From Inonotus obliquus (taxonomy: Eukaryota > Basidiomycota > Agaricomycetes > Hymenochaetales > Hymenochaetaceae), in the NCBI GenBank assembly GCA_032164295.1, contig JAJHTX010000001.1, forward strand, positions 2,852,001 to 2,916,000: a stretch of 64,000 nt of DNA. The letters are read 5' to 3'. The notes below the pieces were generated by a model, which was not told the origin of the DNA, ran no database searches, and saw only the letters and a list, made by a program, of their open reading frames with translations. Made by a program: the position numbers and the translations under genes. Below are positions 12,229-24,904 of the stretch, in pieces. Each line of letters opens with the position of its first letter. Positions within the stretch are counted from its first letter, which is position 1.

Positions 12229-12745
12229 GTCGGAAGGTGGAGGAGGGAGAATGAAATGATGCACCTAGCCTGAAGATATGCGGCAGTGGATCCCTGGCCT
12301 CGTGAGCCAGCAGGTGCTGCGGCTATCGCGTGTCCCGCCCTGCAATGTGTTCAACTTGATTCTCAAGCCTTGGCCACGCGCTAGGGACCTGGGGGTACGA
12401 AATAAATTTTGATGCGGGAGATGTCACAACATCACAGCTTGTCACCACTCCCTGTATTCGGCCGAGCCTAGCCGGACGGTGAGACAGCCGGAAGGTGAGG
12501 AGCCCAATCAGGAAAGCGTACCTAAGCATAGCCGCGATCGTTTCTTTGGCGTGGCGGTCAGCTGCGGGCACTCGGCGGTCTAAAATCTGCGCTCGGGTAA
12601 CGAACGAACAAGAGAGACTCGCACACGGCGCTGTCTTCCCCTTTATCTTTCTTTTTCTCTTCCCTCATCTCCCTCATCTACTCCCCATAGGCCTTTAGTC
12701 TTCCCACTCTCTACTTGGTTCTCCTAAAATAATACTGTCACCAGC
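12229..12745. promoter_or_regulatory. Divergent promoter region, SUR7-like gene / GH72 gene
   Basis: Head-to-head start codons 517 nt apart; both promoters must lie here. A pyrimidine-rich stretch at about 12640-12690 precedes the GH72 start and looks like a fungal CT-rich leader. Both genes encode cell-surface proteins, so co-regulation is possible but not shown. Confidence 0.5.
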
Positions 12746-14838
12746 ATGAGGTTGACACCACTTCTCCTGGGCGTGGCCTTTTTCGCTTCGTCTGCCTCGG
12801 CCATTCCCAAGGTCACTCGTGCAGGTCGTTACCTATACTCAGAGGATGGTACTCGCTTCTACATTAAGGGCCTTGCGTACCAGGAGCAAGGTAATGCACT
12901 TCTCCCCGTCGTCATCTTATTTCGTAGCAGCGAACTTAGCGTGCCTTTTGTCTCTTAGGTGACGTGCACGACGACCCGAATGCTCCCTTTTCAGAGCCCA
13001 GCACCTTCTTCGACCCTTTAGCAGCCAGCGATGCTTGCGCTCGTGACCTTCCGTTCTTGGAGCAACTTGGTGTCAACACAATCCGTGTTTACAGCGTCAA
13101 CTCGTCTCTTAACCACGATGACTGCATGAACGCGCTGAGCAATGCCGGTATTTACACCATGTATGTGTCTTTACTTCATGCTTGGCTATACAGTGCAGAA
13201 TCATCTCATGCGATTACAGTATTGACCTGTCTCTTCCTCTCAACGGTTCAATTGATCGGACTGCTCCTGCTTGGTCGACGAATTTGCTGGATCTTTATAT
13301 TCGCACCATCGATACTTTTGCTAAATACGACAACGTCCTTGCATAGTGAGTTTTACTTTTTTTCCTTCACCCTTTTTGCGCACTCATTTTCCTGCGTACA
13401 GTAATGTTGGAAATGAGGTCATAACATCCGCTAACGAAACGGCTATATTGCCATTTATCAAAGCTGCTGCTCGTGACATAAAGGCATACCTGTGAGTTAC
13501 ATTCTCTTTTTATTTTATCTTTTTCTTTCTATGAGATGCAACGTTTGTTCAATACGAATTGCCTCACAGCCGCTCGAGAAACCTGGATATCCTTGTAGGT
13601 TATGCGGCAATCGATGCTGATCGTTCTTGGTTGGACCCCCTCGCCAACTACTTGTCTTGCGATTCGGACGAGGAATCGTTGGATCTGTTTGGACTAAATA
13701 ACTAGTAAGCCATTCGACGTGATAATTATCCAAACATCTTCTTCATGACGTGCTATAGTGAATGGTGCGGTGATGACAGCATCTCTGCTTACGCCGACAT
13801 AAACAGCCACTTCGCTGGGTACAACATACCAGCGTACTTCAGCGAATATGGCTGTATCACCTCGCCGCCTCGTCTGTGGACCGAAGTGCAAGCTATCTTT
13901 TCAGAGGAGATGTCTCCGATCTGGTCTGGAGGTAATATCTCTTTTCTCGACATCATATCAACAGCCAATGAAAACCATGTCTTCCTTCTAGGCATTGCCT
14001 TTTCGTACTTTCCCGCGGAATCTGACGCAGGTCAATTTGGTATGGTCACTGTTGATGGTAACACAGTGACTACGAGCGATGACTTCACTCGACTTGCTGA
14101 ACAATACACCGGTGTCACTGGGCCCAACACACCATCGCAAAGTTCAGCGGGCTCCACACAGTTTCCTGCATGCCCTGGACAGAATTCCTCATTCTTTGCG
14201 TCTACTACAATCCCTCCCACTCCGAACGACACCGCCTGTGGATGTGTCGTCAATTCGCTGGGCTGCCAATTCACACCCCAGACTGACAATACCTCTATCA
14301 TAGTCGGGGATTTGCTCAACACTGTGGGTTGTTTCTGTTGGAAATTTGGACTATTTGATGACGTTTATTCCAGGCATGCAGTCTTCTTGGAGAGAACGGA
14401 GGTAGTTGCGATGATATCGCTGGTGACGGTTCGGCAGGCACGTATGGTCGTATGGCGTTCTGCGACCCTGGATCCAAGCTGTCGTTTGTCATGACGCAGT
14501 TCTACGAAGCTACTGACCGCATCGCGACTTCGTGTGACTTTGCTGGGAACGCAACGGTAAACAGTAACGCTCCAAGTACGACGGAGGAAGAGAACGAAGC
14601 GGTCAGCGCCTGTCTTGCCAACACTGATACCACCTTTACACCGACTGCTCCTGCCTCAGATGGTAGTTCGCCTGGAGGCAATAACGGCGGGAACAATGGC
14701 GGATCAACGTCAACAGGCGACTCAAGCAACGGTGCTTTGAGCCACGCCGTCTTCCTAGCAGACATGAAGGTTGGAGCACTCAGTACAGGCTTAATGTTGA
14801 CTGTCATGGTCGCAACTGGCTTCTGGACACTTGCGTAG
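12746..14838 (+). CDS. GAS1: GPI-anchored beta-1,3-glucanosyltransferase, GH72 with X8/CBM43 module
   Basis: Remodels wall beta-1,3-glucan by cutting and re-joining chains at the outer plasma membrane. It starts with a signal peptide (MRLTPLLLGVAFFASSASA). The GH72 core includes VTRAGRYLY, LEQLGVNTIRVYSVN, the acid/base Glu in NVGNEVITSAN and the nucleophile Glu in IPAYFSEYGC. It is followed by a Cys-rich X8/CBM43 module (CGCVVNSLGCQF, then CSLLGENGGSCDDIAGDG, then YGRMAFCDPGSKLSFVM), a Ser/Gly-rich linker and a hydrophobic tail typical of a GPI signal. About seven introns are needed; each join restores family motifs. The first junction is at 12890/12959. It matches the Gas1/Gas2-type (CBM43-bearing) subfamily; the yeast symbol is by family, not proven orthology. 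Confidence 0.92.
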
Positions 14839-15154
14839 TGTTGGGGGATGATTTTTGGACTGCTGACCCATTCATTCGTTACTTCTAACTCAAGGTAATG
14901 GAAGATTTGATACCTGGATTATTCCTTCCATTTTCTGGACTATATGGTCATACAGTACTTGTGCACTTATTTACTCTTTGACATGGACAAACCTCACTTA
15001 CATAAACTCCCACCTTCTTTTGTTCAACGGTACTTGTTCATGTTTGGATAATTGCGTGTATGTCCGTAGGTTCTCACGGTATATCGTGGGAGTTGATGAA
15101 AATTGCGTGTGTCTCATTTTGGGCTTGTTCACTTCTTGAACATCGAAGACGACG
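14839..15154. other. Intergenic, GH72 3' end to RNA-binding protein gene
   Basis: Short AT-rich spacer between two plus-strand genes; 3' flank plus promoter. No other signal is seen. Confidence 0.5.
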
Positions 15155-16987
15155 ATGGCTTCTCCTGGTGCTACTCTCTCCCTGCCTCCTCAGGATAAAT
15201 GGCCGTCACCTGAGCCCAGCGGTCCTCCTCTTAGCGACCCAGACATTCGTGATCCGCCAAATGGTTCACATCTGAATGACGATGGCCACTCCGCGCCTCT
15301 GGACCCCGGAGGAGACTATCGCTCTGAGGGTCCACATCCAGGTGGACACAAATCTATGGTTCCCTACAGAGAGAAACAGATCAAGGTGCTTAGCTTTTCT
15401 GCTTCTTGCTTTCTTTGCTTCGACTGGCCATCTTTCTTGCTCTGCGAGTTCTGGCGGTTCTTGCTATTTCACCTGCCTCCCACTTGGCTTTCGATAAACT
15501 TTTCGCCATCGCCAATCGCTATATCGTTGACATCTCGCCCTGTAGCCTAACAAAGTTTACATTGGGGGTTTGCCGGAGGCCACGAGCCATGAGGACCTTC
15601 GCAATTGCTTCGGAAAGATAGGCGATATAGTCAATATTGAATTGAAGTTAGTACGAGCAATTATTCTTGACATACTGTCTAATACTTGGTTTCCGTCTTG
15701 CATTTAGGCTTGGCTATGGCTTCGTGGTAAGTTCAATCATCTTGAGTTGTCAGACGATCTCATATCTGGCTCAGGAATTCGACACCCGCGAAGCGGCTGA
15801 AGAAAGTGTTGCAAAATACCATGAAGGTTTTTTTATGGGTAAACAGATTAGGGTCGAATTGTCCCATGGCGGTGGACGCACAGCAAAATTCAATGGAGAT
15901 CCTGGGGCTTGTTTCAAATGTGGCATGAACGGTCACTGGGCAAGGTTTGTTACTTAATCTATAGCTATGTATGATGTTCACGGAGGTCTCTATCTACAAA
16001 ATAGGGAATGCCCTAATCACAGGCGAGCAACACTTTAAGTATTTTGCGGGAGCCAGGGCTGACGATTTCAATAGTGCCGGACCGCGCAGGGGTCATTTTA
16101 CGGATCATCGCGACTATCCTGCTCTTCCCCCTAGAGATTATTCTTACCGTGATGACTATGGGCGGTATCCGCCGCCCAGGGACCCGCGCTACAGCTTTGA
16201 CTATCCACCGCCTCCTCCTCGCGACTACAGAAGGCCTCTTACCCCTCCTAGAGACTATGACTATCCTCCTGTTCCTCGTCCTCCGAAGGACTATGATGAT
16301 TATCGGATGAGACCACCTCCAGGCCCACCCAGGCCTTACTATGCTAATGACCCCCCCTATCCTCGAGGATATGATGCACCGCCTCGTGAACTGGACAGAA
16401 GAGGACCTCCTCCACCTCCTGGTGACAGGTACCCGCCCTACTCTGCCGCTCGTCCGCGCACCCCTCCCGGCCCGGCCCCACGCGGGCGAGATGATTATGA
16501 TAGGCCTGTCAGGTATGCTATTCGCGTGTTTTTGCGTAGACTGATTAATTATTGACCTGCGCAAGGGACTTCGCTCCGGGTGGTTATCGTGGCCGGCCAA
16601 CAACTCCTCCGATGGCTTCAAGGTATGGTGACTATCCACCAAGGACTGGTGGCAGTGATGTATCCTTGCCTCGGTACCGGTATGTCTATGTGGTCGATCT
16701 ATGCGTTGTTCTCATCATTCCTCTGGAATAGCCGTCGTTCTCAGAGCCCTCCTCCAAGGTCTGGTGGCTCCAACTATCGCTCTGCGCCTTACCCTAGTGA
16801 CCACATCTCCGATCCTGCTGCTTATCCTTCGCCTAGTGCTCCTTACAGCGCTTCAGCTGGCTATACTGGGAATGGCTACTCCGCTCCTCCAAGCAGTGCT
16901 CCTCCTCGTAGTGGAGGGAGTGCAAGAGATAGGGAGTATTCGTCCCGTAGTGACGCTGATTCGGCCGGCTATTCAAGGCGCCCCTGA
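15155..16987 (+). CDS. RRM plus CCHC zinc-knuckle RNA-binding protein with Pro/Arg/Tyr-rich tail (SR-like)
   Basis: A likely splicing or mRNA-binding factor. After an acidic, Pro-rich N-terminus, exon 2 encodes an RRM beginning KVYIGGLPEATSHEDLRNCF (RNP2 YIGGLP), continuing GKIGDIVNIELKLGYGFVEF (RNP1 GYGFVEF) and ending GKQIRVELSHG. A CCHC knuckle follows: C-F-K-C-G-M-N-G-H-W-A-R-E-C. The rest is low-complexity, rich in RDY, PPPRD and RSGGS, ending SRRP. The layout resembles plant/fungal RSZ-type SR proteins. About seven introns; one of them, 16023-16074, appears to be GC-AG, because the GT-AG frame runs into an in-frame TAA. The start is the ATG at 15155, MASPGATLSLPPQDK. Confidence 0.82.
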
Positions 16988-17579
16988 GAATCTTAAAAGG
17001 CAGGATTGATCTTGCTCTGGGATTTGCTCCAGCTTCGCACATTGTTCTAGGCAATCTCCACCGCCAGTCGCGTACTTCTTCTGACCATTCGCGTACATTC
17101 CCCGCTTGTTTATAAAAGAACACATTCCGTTTGCTGAAATTCTCTTGTCGTCTTGCGGTACACATGGCGTTTACTATGCTCCTGAAGGTTTTGTTACTGC
17201 TATTAGTATCGCGTACATAGTATTCTGATTTGCATTGTCGTTGTCCCGGACCGCTTGCTACCCGTCCGGGGTGTGTGTCGACTATAGGATTTCTCTGAAG
17301 TTTACTCAGCTCACTAAAGTTCAATGGTGAAATCTAAACGGTATCTCTTCTGCGGACGTTATGATGACCATCGGTAGAGGGAATAGGGAGAGGGGAAAAG
17401 GAGTGGTGGAAACTAACCTGCCATCAAAGCGGAGTTTCAATTAAATTCCTTTTCTATGGTGTGATGGTGTCAACCAAGTATTGGAGCAATAGTACCTCTA
17501 TCTTCGTCTATAGATACCTGTGTAGCTACTTTTTGAATACAAGATTCACTTGCAGTTTCCATACGAATAAGATTACTCA
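16988..17579. other. Convergent 3' intergenic region
   Basis: Tail-to-tail spacer between the RNA-binding gene and the ABCC transporter gene; holds both 3' flanks. Frames here lack domain-like sequence. No hairpin or repeat stands out. Confidence 0.5.
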
Positions 17580-20500
17580 TCAGGCGCGAAGAGTTTGCTT
17601 TTGCTTTGTCGTTGCCATAGAATATAATGAGTCACGGTCCCCGCTCTGATCGACAAGCGATTTTAGGAACCCTCCCTCTTTCTTCAAGAGATTTGCGGGA
17701 GTATCGAACTCAACGAGTCTCCCAGCGTCCAATACCATCTACAAGAAGAAGTCATTAGCGGCAATTTCGGTAGTTAGCGATTTAGCCAAGAACGTACAAT
17801 CTTATCGGAGTCCATGATGGTTTGTAATCGATGAGCGACGGTGATAAGAGTGACGTCTCCACCTAGTACGTTACGGAGGGAGCTTTGGATGACAGAATCT
17901 GTCGCATAATCAATGGCAGACGTGGCTGGAAGAAATCGAAGTTCATAAGTCGCATCACTCCACCCCAACAAAGAAGACTTACCTTCGTCGAGAATAAGCA
18001 ACTTGCTACCCCGAACAATCGCTCTGGCGAGAGCAAGTATCTGTCTCTGTCCAACGGACAAGTTCGAGCCACCCGCTGCGATTTGCGAATCGAGAGTTAA
18101 TCTACCCTCGTCGTCATCGTTTTGCAACGAGAAGAGACCGGCAGATCGCAGAGCATCATAGAGAGTAGCATCATCATGTTCATCAAAGGGATCCAAGTTG
18201 TGCCGGAGACTCCCGCTCAAAAGTTCAGGCTATGAGTTTATGAGAGTTGGAACATGCGAGGGAACCGGAGAACGTTCAATCGAAAGCACGTACCACTTGC
18301 GGAATGATTGTGATGTTCCGCCTTAATATATCAAGGTTTATTTCACTAGTAGGAAGACCATCGTAATAAACCTCTCCCTCTGTTACAATACACCTGAGGA
18401 GTGAGAGAGTAAGAGAACTCTAGAGTAGCACTTAAGCGACCTGATAGATGTGTATGCAAGAACGAGTATGCTTACTTTTCCACTTCCAGTGCGACCGACT
18501 TTGAAAAGGCTATTAGTCGATACGCTCGTTAGAAGTATGATGAGACACTCACCGACTCCGACCCGTTCTCCAGACTTAATCTCGAACGAGAGCTCATGAA
18601 GAACCTTCGGTCCATCGGGAGAGTACCGCGCTGAGAGCTTCTCTACACCAAGGTCACCACTTGCCGGCCAGTAAGCAGGAGGAACGCCCTTGTCCGTCGG
18701 CTTTGGCTCTTGCTCAATGTCGATATACCCTTGTATCCTCTCAAGACTTTCAAGAGTCTATGAGCCAAGAACAGTGTTCCGACGCTTTAGTTGCTCACCT
18801 GTTGCCTATATTCGAGATTAGTAAGAAAATAGGATAGGGTACTGTTTCCATAAGGTTCTACTCACCGGAAACTTCAAACTGGTTAAGTATCCTAACCCAC
18901 CAAAGAATCAAGGAACTAAAGGCGACTTTTGGAAATACACGAGTCAATAATCACAAGTATAAGAAACAAGGGAGAAGCATACCTGCCATGTTGAGCGAGA
19001 ACCCAGTGTTGCTGGCAGATCCAATCCGGTGTCCGTACACCAGGTACGCAGCCAGCCCAGCAGCGAAAGCGCCGCCAAGTGTGTCTATTCGGATACAAAC
19101 CCATCTTCAGACCCATGTGTTAGTGACGTCAATATAAGTAACTGCTTATTCTTGACAGACCTATTGAGATTATAGAAGGTCCTTGCCGACCGTGTATACC
19201 TGTCAATTCGTGATAGCGACTCGGTTTTGAATTTGTTCTGCGCATCAAACGCACGGATGGAGACGAGGCCAGCAACTGCTGCTCCAAAGTGGCTCAAAAC
19301 AGGAGACTTGGCGTTCGACATTTCACGTTTCACAGACAATTGTGCCTTAATGTAGACTTGCCCGAGCCAGCTACCCACGAACCCAACAACCAGGCCTGGG
19401 AAAACGAATATAGGCGTCATGTACACTACGGCTGCAAGGCGAATGAGGAGGGTGATGGTAAGCTCTATCACCCAACCCAAGTTCTGAGATACCGGTCCGT
19501 CAACTGGCAATTTGGTAAGATTCATCTATACAGAAGAAGGTAGATCTCGGACCTTGATTTATGTCCTGAGTGCACCTTGCAATAATACGACCTGAAGGAG
19601 TAGAGTCAAGCCATCTGTTATTGATTGTCAGATTGTCTAGCTGTCACTGTTCCAGCACAGAGCTTACCGAAGTGTAGTTCCTACCAGTACAGAGCTCAGT
19701 AAAAGAACTCATCTAACTGTCAGCCATAACACTACATACCTGTGATGGCCGCGATGAGTCGTTGATGAATGATCCTGGAAGCTTTGATGCTCCCGTAAAT
19801 CTATAACACAGTCAAGAACAATGGATCTGCACGACTGCTGAAGTATAAGACTCACATATAAGATGTATCCAACAAAATACATTACAACGCCAAATAGTAG
19901 GATGCTGCTGAATACGGTTAGATAGCTAAGGAAATCTGTCAGAAAAAGTCCTGCTGCAGTCAATGAAAGACTATACAAAGGAACGGAGACTTCCGATGGG
20001 TCATGAGTCTCATATTGTGAGGCCCAGTAACCCAGATACCACGTCTGTATGACGTTTGCGAGATCAACTACAAACATAGAGAATAGGAAGCAGAACCAAA
20101 ACAAAGGACCCCCAAGATTGAAAAGATATAGTTTGACTAGAAGTTCGAAAGAATTAGTCACAAGACGGAAGATAAAGCGTGATCTGACCTGCAATCCAAC
20201 TGACGTGACCCTCAGCTATTTCCTCGGCGACAACAAGCTTGCCGTCCGACTTCCCTGAATCTGCCTTCGAACCATCCACCGAGGATGCTTCTTCTGCCCT
20301 CTTAATGGCCTCCTTGGACTCTTCAGCCTCGGCTTGCATCTCCTTGTCAGTGGCCATTATCTCCTCAACTGATCCTTGGCTTGAGATGCGCCCGTCCGTC
20401 CCTAGGCATACGACGAAGGATGCGATGGGACTATGATCGTTTTGTACGTCATACGCACATCATAGACCAGCCGGGACTGCGTAAGAACTTTCCAGTGTGA

Positions 20501-23500
20501 ATTCTAGGGTAAAGAAATGCGCACCTAATCATAGCAACATTGTGCGTCTTAAAGCGCCGTGATCAGATATATGAGCTGGAGGCCGCTATCTCGATTTATA
20601 TGGATCTGCCACTTACAACTATTATTACTGTGCGTCCGCGGATGAGATCTCCTTGTAGGCACTTTTCAACAATCCATCGAGATGTGTGTACATCAAGCGC
20701 CGCGAGGACATCATCCAGAAGAAGAATATCGGCGTTAGAATACACAGCACGTGCCAAGGTAATTCGTGCCTGGGTATCCGTTAGAGTCGAAAAGTGATTT
20801 AGTAACGCGATATAGCCGTACTTTTTGACCGCCACTGAGGATCGGAGAATGAGAAAACGCGCTGCGTGAATCAATGGTGACGATACCTCAAAGTCAAGCC
20901 CTTCTCTCCTACTTCCGTTTGATCTCCGGCATCAAACAACGTCAAATCACGCGCAAGGCCACATTGGTATATGACTTGATGGTATAAGTCTAGATATGTT
21001 GTGCGTAGATGATTATCTTACCCTTTTTATACCTCTCCTCGTCATATGGCGCACCAAACAGGATGTTGTCACGAATAGTCTCATTTTGTACCCATGATTC
21101 TTGCGCAGCATATGCTACACCTTTCTCACGAGGGAGGTTATACCATGAGGTGGGTCCAGACGGAAGATAATGCATTTCCCCTGTCCATCGTAATTAGCTG
21201 GTGTTAGTTATGATAAATGTCGGAACACACCTAGCAAGGCCATGAGTAATGATGTCTTCCCAGAACCTGTCGGTCCGATGATCAAGTTAATCCCATCTCG
21301 TTTGAAGAGTAGCTCGTCATCAATAGTTAGGCGGAATTTGCGACGTGACGGCGTAAGTGACCCATCGACACTCGACCAGACAAAAGAGGCATTGCTAATT
21401 CCTATTGCTTCTGGATCTTTTGGTCCAATGGAGAAATCTTCGACTGGTTCAGTAATGTCCTTTTCAAGCTTTTGGAAGTCATCTAGCAATTCTGTGTCAT
21501 TCAGATATTCGGTGACTCGATCGAGTGAGACCTTGGCTAATCTCCTCATGAGCTTTCAAGTCAAGATCCAAGAGTAGACAAACAGTACCTTGGATGCAGG
21601 CAGGGATCATAAAGAAAATGAGGTGGAGTTGATCGCGAAGCATATCGAATACTGGTGAACTGTCAGTCGAAACTCCCGCGAAACAACACGCAATTCTTAC
21701 CAGCCATTGATGAAAAAACAGTTGAAGCTAGTCACAATACAATTCAGCTTTGCCCCAACAAAGAGCAACTGTTTAGTCATACCCATCAACTGTTTCTTCA
21801 TGATAAGCGTCTAGGGTACGAATCTTAGTATCTACAATCGTCAGTTGCGGCAATACTCACATAGGTAACAAACGTAAATATCATTGTGACAATTGGAATC
21901 AAGAAGCTGGAAATGAACGTCAGACATGCCTGTTAAACATTTTGTCCTCTCACTTAAGAGTCCCGTTAGATATGTCCAGCAACGATCTTTTCTTGATCGA
22001 CTTCAACTCCTCATCACGTTTCTCGTCGATTTGTGCATTCATCTTGGGTTCCCAGCCGAATAGCTTGATCATTCGGATGACGTTCATCGCTGGAGTACAT
22101 TGTAGATAGAAATAAAAGTAAGCAGCGGCGGTACTCACTCTCGGTGACTGTCTGGACACGAGCGTCGGTCTAATAACGCCTCGTCAACTTGGACATTTTC
22201 GGACAATATTGACTAGCTCACTTTCTTCATTCTTTCAATCTGCACTGTTTGTGTGAGCTTTGCGACGTATCCGGGAATCGGAAAGAGCAGGGCCATGGCA
22301 GCTAAGCCAACAAAGGCGCTAGAGACAAGTTAACGTGGAGAAAAGAAACAACCCTTCATTTATTTACCTCCAACCCAAGAAAATGTACAGAAGCCCAATT
22401 CCGATTGCTACCATCAAAGGAGCTTGAATAACTGAAAGACACTGATTAGTATGAGTTGGACAGTATTCCAAAAATGTCCTCATTTTCTCACCCAACATGG
22501 GAAAGTCTCTCCCTTCGACGATGTTAGTCAAGTCAGTTGTTATCAGGTTATTTAGTTTGCCAACGAGGTTATCTGTGCTGCTCGTGGCCTTCGCTGCTGC
22601 GCCGTCCGGGACACTCTTGGCGTCCTTGCCCTTTCCCTTGCTCCCGTCTGAATTGATACTCGCACTGCTTAGCTGCGGCTCACTGCCATTAAGAGTCGTA
22701 CCCTCGGTAACTGCTTCAGACTCGACGATGGAAGCGGTGTCAGGCGTTGACGTTATCGTCGAGGAACCGGACTTTGAGACATCTGAGGACGCTTGCGCTT
22801 TCATGCGGATACGTAAAGCGTGCTCAAAGACAAGTTGGGTAACGATACCCTCGCAACGAACAAGCGTGCCCGTCTAAAGATGTGGTGGCGTTGGTAAGGC
22901 CCTCATAAAAGCAAAAAATAGCTGTTCTCACGGTAAGAAAAATGTACCATTGCATTGCGATAGTGCCGATGACGGGGCCAAAAAAGAGCCAACCTACCCA
23001 TACCCTATGGCGTACGAATGAGTTGTGTTTCTTTTAGCACCGTGGTGAACATCACTGACCATGGGCGCACGTCGACATCCGAACCACCCGTTTCCAAGTA
23101 ACTAACCGAATCGTCAGACCAAATGAAATACCCTCAATCAAGAGACGAACTTGAGCAGTCTGTTAATTCCGATCGGGCTCGCGTACAATGCAAGTACCCT
23201 GATGACCGTCATTGTAGCTATCCCGATGTACTCTCGACCTACAACAGATCAAATATTGTCGAGAGTCAGCATCGTGTACGACTCACGGAAAACTCGCATA
23301 AGGCTAAAGAATAGATGCTCTCTCCTTGCGCCGGAGAAACGGTCAAGATACTTGAAGCTACGTTTTTTAAGGTTCTTTGAACGGTCATAGTCTGCCAATG
23401 GGGGAAGCTGGCTGGCCGGGAGATGAGGAATGCGATATGCCTTGAAGATGGTTGGGTCAAGGAACGAATAGAGGACGAGCGAGAGTAATGGCGTGGTCTG

Positions 23501-24465
23501 CTCCGTATTTGGCTCCTCAGCAGGGTCCTGTCCAAAGTGTTATACATTCGTTTCGTAGGAGGTAACACATTGTCCAACCTTTGGGTCAATAGGGACATAT
23601 GGCCTCGGGATGAGGAGTGGTACAGCAATCGCTGTAGCTGTCAGAACGACGAATTTAGGCCATAATAGTTTGTCAAGAATGTCAGCAGGTTGAAGGCTGT
23701 ACGTCGCAAGTGGCCAAAGATCACGGTACGAGAACACGACCCAGGTAAGTAATAGGAGGGACACTAGATGTGCATTCGCAGTATCTGCCCAGCGGCGCTT
23801 CACTGAGATTGATACCAATGCAAGGAAGGAAGCATAGGTCTGTGAAAGTCTCAGTTTCCTCTGGAAAGCTTTATGTCCGAAAAAACGTACGTAGAACAAA
23901 CACAGAGCAACCTGCAACCATTCAGCCGCAGTGAACGCGTCCGAAGATGGAGCGTGCTTCTTTTTCCTTTTCTTCTTCTTCAGGGCTTCCAAAAAGCCTG
24001 TCTGGCGGCCGTTCTCGTCAATCACCAACGTTGCAATTGTAAATCCGAGAAGCAGCAGACAGCCAATAAGCCGGAGAGTCTTGTAAGCAAATATAACCGG
24101 ACCGCCTTTTGCATCAATGTGCATTTTAATATCAGTAAGGATTCCGCCGTGTTGAGTAGTGTCGTGCGCAATAGCCTCATCCATTTCTTCTACAGCTTCC
24201 TTGTGCGAACGGGAGACACGCGACATAAGCGAGCGGATCCATCTCATACCCAGCAAACCCTTGATGATAAGGCCGACGACGGATAGCGCGGCGAAATAGA
24301 CTGGAAAGAGCAGCGTATCTCTCCAGACGCTGCAGAGCAGCAAATGGAGGAAAGGACAATGAGTCTGAAAAACACGGAAGTATAAAAGGCAAGAACGCAC
24401 GAATGCTGCGTTGTTGGTACTTCCAGTATTGAGTTGAAGACGACCTGAGCCCAGCCGACGTCCAT
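17580..24465 (-). CDS. ABCC/MRP-family full-length ABC transporter (TMD0-TMD1-NBD1-TMD2-NBD2)
   Basis: Probable vacuolar or plasma-membrane exporter of conjugates or toxic organics. The ATG at 24465 gives [15 protein letters not shown], spliced through a 56-nt intron to [20 protein letters not shown]. Five or so N-terminal membrane helices (TMD0) follow, then TMD1 with a long low-complexity insert (around 22550-22800, Ser/Lys-rich, GKGKDAK). NBD1 has Walker [11 protein letters not shown]-loop [18 protein letters not shown], signature [17 protein letters not shown] (needs two introns) and Walker [16 protein letters not shown]2 has signature [16 protein letters not shown], Walker B LLILDE, ATSAID and the switch His in [15 protein letters not shown]. 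It ends ...QKQTLRA at a TGA, 17580-17582. NBD1 has Asp in place of the catalytic Glu, as is usual for the degenerate first site of ABCC proteins. More than 15 introns. Substrate unknown; Ycf1, Bpt1 and Ybt1 types cannot be separated. Confidence 0.9.
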
Positions 24466-24904
24466 GATATGGACAAGGGGCAAGTGAACGTCGAGACAAA
24501 CGAGAGAAAGAGTAGGGGACCAGGACCGGGGTTGGTTTGGTTCAAAGTACTTGTATCACTTCGAGTCGCCGCCACCGTGACCACATGGAGCGCGAGGCTA
24601 TCAATTGCTCAGGCTCAGGGTCGACCTTCGGTAACTTGCACAATGAACCGGCCACAGCAATTTACATCGAATGCATAGAATGAGTGCGACCAAATCGAGC
24701 GTCTGGAACTGGAACGCAATGGGGATATAATTTTTTTTTTTTTGAATTTTAGTATTCAGCGGACATGCTAGCACGGTGATTATTTGCGGGGATCGGCGGA
24801 ATGCTGGTTCCACATCACGTGAAGTTCTAAACCGGGGAGCGCGCTGATATCACCGTGTCGTTTGTCCTTCCACTAACTCCTACCTGCATATACCCTATCC
24901 ACAC
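24466..24904. promoter_or_regulatory. Divergent promoter region, ABCC transporter / RhoGAP gene
   Basis: Head-to-head spacing of about 440 nt. It contains a run of 13 T at 24731-24743 (poly dA:dT), typical of nucleosome-depleted fungal promoters. Confidence 0.55.

Noticed and set aside
16013..16642. Long minus-strand frame rich in Arg and Ile
   Set aside because: Shadow of the RDY/Pro-rich coding tail of the RNA-binding protein; composition mirrors the repeats.
24177..24584. Upstream minus-strand start giving a longer ABCC N-terminus
   Set aside because: The frame begins at a different start (around 24584) and does not join the TMD0 helices; the ATG at 24465 plus a 56-nt intron does.
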